This document shows positions 34,740-38,188 of a DNA stretch of 38,188 bases, piece after piece (the stretch's first letter is position 1; the number at the start of each line of letters is the position of its first letter). Made by a program: the position numbers and the translations under genes. The stretch covers positions 1 to 38,188 of the forward strand of contig JBBDSC010000108.1 in assembly GCA_040905145.1 (NCBI GenBank), given 5' to 3'. Source of the stretch: DATGMS01 sp040905145. Its GTDB lineage: Bacteria; Bacteroidota; Bacteroidia; Cytophagales; Cyclobacteriaceae. Below the pieces are notes generated by a model. That model had not been told where the DNA came from. It made no database searches and was given only the letters and a program-made list of their open reading frames with translations.

Positions 34740-37700
34740 TTAAAAGGTAACATTTAATCCAAATGCCATAGTCTTCATGAGCGGATAGATTTTGCCAGCT
34801 CCCCAACCTCCACCGGTTAATTCAGGATCAAAATTTTTCTGAAGAGAAGTAAACGTAAATAAGTTTTCACCGCTTAAGAACACTCTGATTTTCTGTAGGC
34901 CTATCTGTTCCATGATTGCAGGAGGAAAAGTATATCCTATCTGTAGATTTTTTAACCGCATATAGGCCGCATTTTGCAGATACCTTGTCTGGGTCTGCTG
35001 GTTCTTTCTCACTTCTCCTGAATTGTAGGGTTTTGGCAAATAGGCATCTGTGTTTTCAGGGGTCCAAAAATCCGAAGTTTCTTCGTACATATTAGATCCA
35101 AAACCTCCTGTGAATCCCCAGAAGAACACCCCGCTGTTTCCCCCTGTTGGAGGGCTAAAATCCCTTTTGGCTACGCCTTGCAGAAAAAGGCTGGCGTCAA
35201 TTCCTTTCCATGCAGCGCCTAAATTAATACCGAAGCTATATCTTGGATTTGAATTACCTATGATACTTAAATCTCCATGATCATCAACCGTGTTATTACC
35301 ATTATTGATCAGGCCATTGCCATCCAGGTCTTTATAGACAATATCTCCTTTGGTCCAATTGCCGTAAATGAAGGACTGATCAGGTATTTGACTTAGCTGC
35401 TCGTCAGTCTGAATAATTCCATCGGTGGTATAACCCCATATTTCCCCTAGGATTTGGCCTTCATAATAAGTGCTCAGGATATTGGTAGGATTATAATACC
35501 GGGTAACTTTGGAGTTATTGTCGGACAGAATAAGATTTACATGATAACTCAGATCCTTTCCTACATGATCCCGCCATCCCACATTCAACTCAAATCCCTT
35601 GGTTTCCAAATCTGCATTATTACGAAGAGGAACCGCCGCTCCCAAGGTTGCAGGCAATGCATTGGCGGGACCAAACATGTTGATGGTGGTTCTGTTATAC
35701 CAATCAAAGGTAATCGCTAACTTACTCTCCAGAAGTTCCGCATCAAATCCTATGTTAATAGTCCTTGCCTCTTCCCAGGTTAAATTAGGACTAACCAATC
35801 CAGGAGCTCCTAGATAATTCGGCCGAACCCCATCAATTATATATGGATAATTACTTCCGATTCCAATCGTATTTAGATATAGATAATTAGCTACATCCTG
35901 ATTCCCCAAGGAACCATAAGAGGCTCTTAACTTAAGATGGTTAACCTGATCTTTTATAGTCCAGAAATCTTCATTTGCTATATTATATCCTACAGACACG
36001 GAAGGAAACAGACCGAATCGGTTCCCTTCAGGAAATTTGGAGGTGCCATCATAACGGGCATTAAATTCTACCAGGTATTTCTCGCTGAAGTTATAGTTGA
36101 AGCGGGCAAAGGTGCCGGAATTTGCCCAATGGGTCAGGCTTCCGCTAGTAGTTTGGTCGCCGGTAGCCACGCCCAGAGAAGGAAGATCCGGGGAAATGAG
36201 GTCTCTTTTTAAACCAGTCAAACTGGAATAGTTATTATATTCTTCCTGATGGCCGACCAGTAAACTTAGGTAATGGTCCCCAAATTCCTTTTCATAAGAA
36301 GTATATAGGTTAATGGTGTTATAGTTTAACTGCGACATGGTAGAAGAAAAATAATTGTTTGTCGTCATTACCGGAACTTCTGAAACCGTATATTCATTGG
36401 GATAGGGTTTTGCCTGAACAGAATTTTTAAAAGCTGTTTGTCTATAGGTATAATCCACATTGATCTTCCAATCTTGAACAGGTTCTATCTCGATTGCCCC
36501 TGTCAGATTGATCATATTGGTGGCACTTATTCCCCTACCCTCCGTTTGTCGGGGGATTACTGAAGTAGCCGACCAATGCCCGTTTGGATCTTTTAATGAC
36601 CAATTCGGAAACCTGGTCGTCGCGTAATGTACCCAATTCCCTATATCTCCGTCATAAGCAGGAGAGGGGACATCGGTATTGTCTTTGCTGAACCTAGCCC
36701 GAAGATCTCCCCGTAACCACTTGAGCGGCGTAAAGTGAAGATTACTGGTCAGATTAAAACGCTCATGTTTTTCATCTCCGTACCTCAAAAGGCCCCCTTC
36801 TCTAAAATAACCCGCACCCACGTAAAAAGTGGAATTTTCTCCTCCCCCGCTGATACTCAAATCGTGCTTTTGGTTATTGGTTACCGCCTTAAAGAAAGCC
36901 CTAAACCAATCCACATTATCATTATCAAGCGTGGCGTAGGACCAAAAATCCGGATTATTGGGATTGGGAATATTGGAAGGGGTATTGACAGGATCAGCCA
37001 TATAGGCTTTAATTCTTTCTATATGTTCCTCACTGTACATAGGGGACTGACCCGCATTTGCGGAAGCAATGTTATATGCTTCTGCAAATTCTAAAGAATT
37101 GACCTGATTTGGAATATTGGTAGAACTATTAAAGCCGAACATATTGCTATACGAAATATTCACTTTTCCGGTATCGGAACCTCTTTTCGTAGTCACCAAT
37201 ATAACCCCATAGGCCGCCCTTGCCCCATAAATGGCCGATGCAGCCGCATCCTTTAATACCGTAATATTTTCAATATCCATGGGGTTAATATTGTTGATAT
37301 TATCAACGGGAATCCCATCTACAACAAAAAATGGAGAACCGCCGCTGCTCAGGCTGGTTGCACCCCGGATATTAAAATTTGGGGCAGCCCCAGGTGTACC
37401 CCCATCACCGGAAGGTGTAATATTCAGATTTCCGATGACTCCCTGTAAGGCCTGGCCAATATTGGCAACCGGCCTGTGTTCTAGCTCCTCTCCATTAATT
37501 TGAGCCACTGCCCCTGTGAGATTTACCTTTTTCTGCGTCCCATATCCCACCACGACCACTTCATCCAAAGAAGAAATATCTTCACGCAAGGTAACATTAA
37601 TGATGCTTTGGTCCCCGACCTCAATGGTTTGTGAAGCAAATCCAATAAAGGAATAAACCAAAGTGGATCCTTCCGGAACAGATAAGGAATATTTCCCGTC

Positions 37701-37877
37701 CAAATCCGTGGCAGTTCCTGTAGAAGTCCCCATTAAGGAGACGGTCGCACCGGGAATCGCGAGTCCATCTTCCCCTATAACGGTACCCGATACTTCAATA
37801 GATTCTTGGGGAAAAGCATTGTAGGATATACAAAGCATACCTAATATTATAAATAATCGGCTATAATATTTTTTCAT
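34740..37877 (-). CDS. SusC/RagA-family TonB-dependent outer-membrane transporter
   Basis: The start at 37877 (MKKYYSRLFIILGMLCISYN, then AFPQ) gives a signal peptide; an ATG 8 codons earlier is less suited. Domains follow the family order: carboxypeptidase-D-like regulatory domain (VSGTVIGEDGLAIPGATVSL), the SusC signature EVVVVGYGTQKKVNLTGAV, plug domain (NFNIRGATSLSSGGSPFFVV, DAAASAIYGARAAYGVILVT), then a large beta barrel ending in MKTMAFGLNVTF with a terminal Phe. It imports oligosaccharides with SusD using TonB energy. It has 1045 residues, as usual. An inverted-repeat operator candidate lies upstream. Confidence 0.95.
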   Translation of the reverse strand: MKKYYSRLFIILGMLCISYNAFPQESIEVSGTVIGEDGLAIPGATVSLMGTSTGTATDLDGKYSLSVPEGSTLVYSFIGFASQTIEVGDQSIINVTLREDISSLDEVVVVGYGTQKKVNLTGAVAQINGEELEHRPVANIGQALQGVIGNLNITPSGDGGTPGAAPNFNIRGATSLSSGGSPFFVVDGIPVDNINNINPMDIENITVLKDAAASAIYGARAAYGVILVTTKRGSDTGKVNISYSNMFGFNSSTNIPNQVNSLEFAEAYNIASANAGQSPMYSEEHIERIKAYMADPVNTPSNIPNPNNPDFWSYATLDNDNVDWFRAFFKAVTNNQKHDLSISGGGENSTFYVGAGYFREGGLLRYGDEKHERFNLTSNLHFTPLKWLRGDLRARFSKDNTDVPSPAYDGDIGNWVHYATTRFPNWSLKDPNGHWSATSVIPRQTEGRGISATNMINLTGAIEIEPVQDWKINVDYTYRQTAFKNSVQAKPYPNEYTVSEVPVMTTNNYFSSTMSQLNYNTINLYTSYEKEFGDHYLSLLVGHQEEYNNYSSLTGLKRDLISPDLPSLGVATGDQTTSGSLTHWANSGTFARFNYNFSEKYLVEFNARYDGTSKFPEGNRFGLFPSVSVGYNIANEDFWTIKDQVNHLKLRASYGSLGNQDVANYLYLNTIGIGSNYPYIIDGVRPNYLGAPGLVSPNLTWEEARTINIGFDAELLESKLAITFDWYNRTTINMFGPANALPATLGAAVPLRNNADLETKGFELNVGWRDHVGKDLSYHVNLILSDNNSKVTRYYNPTNILSTYYEGQILGEIWGYTTDGIIQTDEQLSQIPDQSFIYGNWTKGDIVYKDLDGNGLINNGNNTVDDHGDLSIIGNSNPRYSFGINLGAAWKGIDASLFLQGVAKRDFSPPTGGNSGVFFWGFTGGFGSNMYEETSDFWTPENTDAYLPKPYNSGEVRKNQQTQTRYLQNAAYMRLKNLQIGYTFPPAIMEQIGLQKIRVFLSGENLFTFTSLQKNFDPELTGGGWGAGKIYPLMKTMAFGLNVTF

Positions 37878-37944
37878 TATATAGGAATATGGGTATAACA
37901 TTTATTTTCATTTTGACAACAATATATAACTTTCTTTTATGGAT

Positions 37945-37993
37945 AAGCCTATACTTTCGTACTTTAATACAATTGTATACTTTCTATAGGCTT
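37945..37993. promoter_or_regulatory. Nested dyad upstream of SusC, operator candidate
   Basis: An outer inverted repeat AAGCCTATA (37945-37953) / TATAGGCTT (37985-37993) encloses a perfect 12-bp palindrome ATACAATTGTAT (37967-37978). The 9-mer TATACTTTC also occurs twice, 26 bp apart (37950 and 37976). The block lies 68-116 nt before the SusC ATG, where a sugar-responsive regulator would bind. No exact TAnnTTTG was found; the nearest is TATTGTTG. Confidence 0.5.
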
Positions 37994-38023
37994 TGAAATC
38001 AAGAATTTGATCCCAGCCTATTT

Positions 38024-38188
38024 TTATTTTGGTTTGGAAAATTCATTTCTCACCGCTTTAATGCCTGTATGATTATAACCCTGGTCCGGTTCGTATTTAA
38101 TCATATCTATCGGCCGGAAATTAGTGATAAAGGCCCTTCTGCTCCCATCCGTAGCATTTCCTCTGCTATAATGCGCGGTAGCCCCGTG
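38024..38188 (-). CDS. Phytanoyl-CoA dioxygenase (PhyH)-like protein, C-terminus only
   Basis: The last 54 residues run from the window edge: HGATAHYSRGNATDGSRRAF, then ITNFRPIDMIKYEPD. The H-G-x-x-x-x-x-x-x-N-x-T-x-x-x-R-R arrangement fits the second iron-ligand His and the 2-oxoglutarate-binding Arg of PhyH-type Fe(II) oxygenases. The gene ends 146 nt before the SusC start. Whether it belongs to the same operon is not clear. Confidence 0.6.
   Translation of the reverse strand, partial: HGATAHYSRGNATDGSRRAFITNFRPIDMIKYEPDQGYNHTGIKAVRNEFSKPK

Noticed and set aside
1..38188. CRISPR arrays, tRNA or rRNA genes
   Set aside because: No regularly spaced repeats, cloverleaf-like segments or rRNA-like sequence were seen when reading the window, though short tRNAs cannot be fully excluded without a covariance search.

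Overview
The window looks like chromosomal DNA from a Bacteroidota bacterium, probably a marine Cytophagales/Cyclobacteriaceae-type polysaccharide degrader (inference). The evidence is SusC/SusD pairs, an ECF sigma remnant of the FecI-like type, promoters matching the Bacteroidota TTG / TAnnTTTG pattern, and PVC-type dehydrogenase and FCD-GntR genes typical of such genomes. Almost all large genes lie on the minus strand. No tRNA, rRNA or CRISPR array was seen.

Left part (1-7.7 kb): the first 65 codons of a SusC-like receptor at the edge, an FCD-type GntR regulator, a large secreted clan GH-D/GH36-like glycosidase with a structured promoter region, a patch of REP-like hairpins and an IS110-like remnant, then two plus-strand genes (a DUF899 thioredoxin-like protein and an AraC-type regulator with a GTG start).

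Middle (7.8-18.3 kb): a type I restriction-modification operon in the order hsdM - tcmP - three-Cys/DUF5131 protein - hsdS - internally deleted RAYT - hsdR. The first four genes are joined by gaps of 3-4 nt or an ATGA overlap; after a 207-nt gap the RAYT remnant overlaps hsdR by ATGA. The TcmP/three-Cys pair inside the hsd operon is the best candidate for an undescribed defence variant. Beside it lie a ParE/RelE-type toxin-antitoxin pair, a truncated receptor-L-domain gene, small ORFs, and two of three copies of a short unexplained 'MDEIV' coding tail.

Right part (18.8-38.2 kb): a carbohydrate-utilisation locus on the minus strand. In transcription order: end of a PhyH-like dioxygenase; SusC; SusD; three tandem paralogues of an unrecognised secreted protein (amidotransferase-like N-domain plus an alpha/alpha-toroid-like C-domain; the third copy has a 1-nt frameshift and an in-frame deletion); an AGE-family 2-epimerase; an MFS sugar transporter with no ATG/GTG/TTG at the expected start; a deletion scar fusing an ECF sigma N-terminus to SusD pieces; and a 1280-residue lipoprotein joining PmoA-like, PVC dehydrogenase, HEAT and cytochrome c domains. 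A working model is: SusCD captures an oligosaccharide, the periplasmic proteins cleave it, MFS imports the sugar, and the epimerase feeds it into metabolism. The substrate cannot be told from sequence alone.
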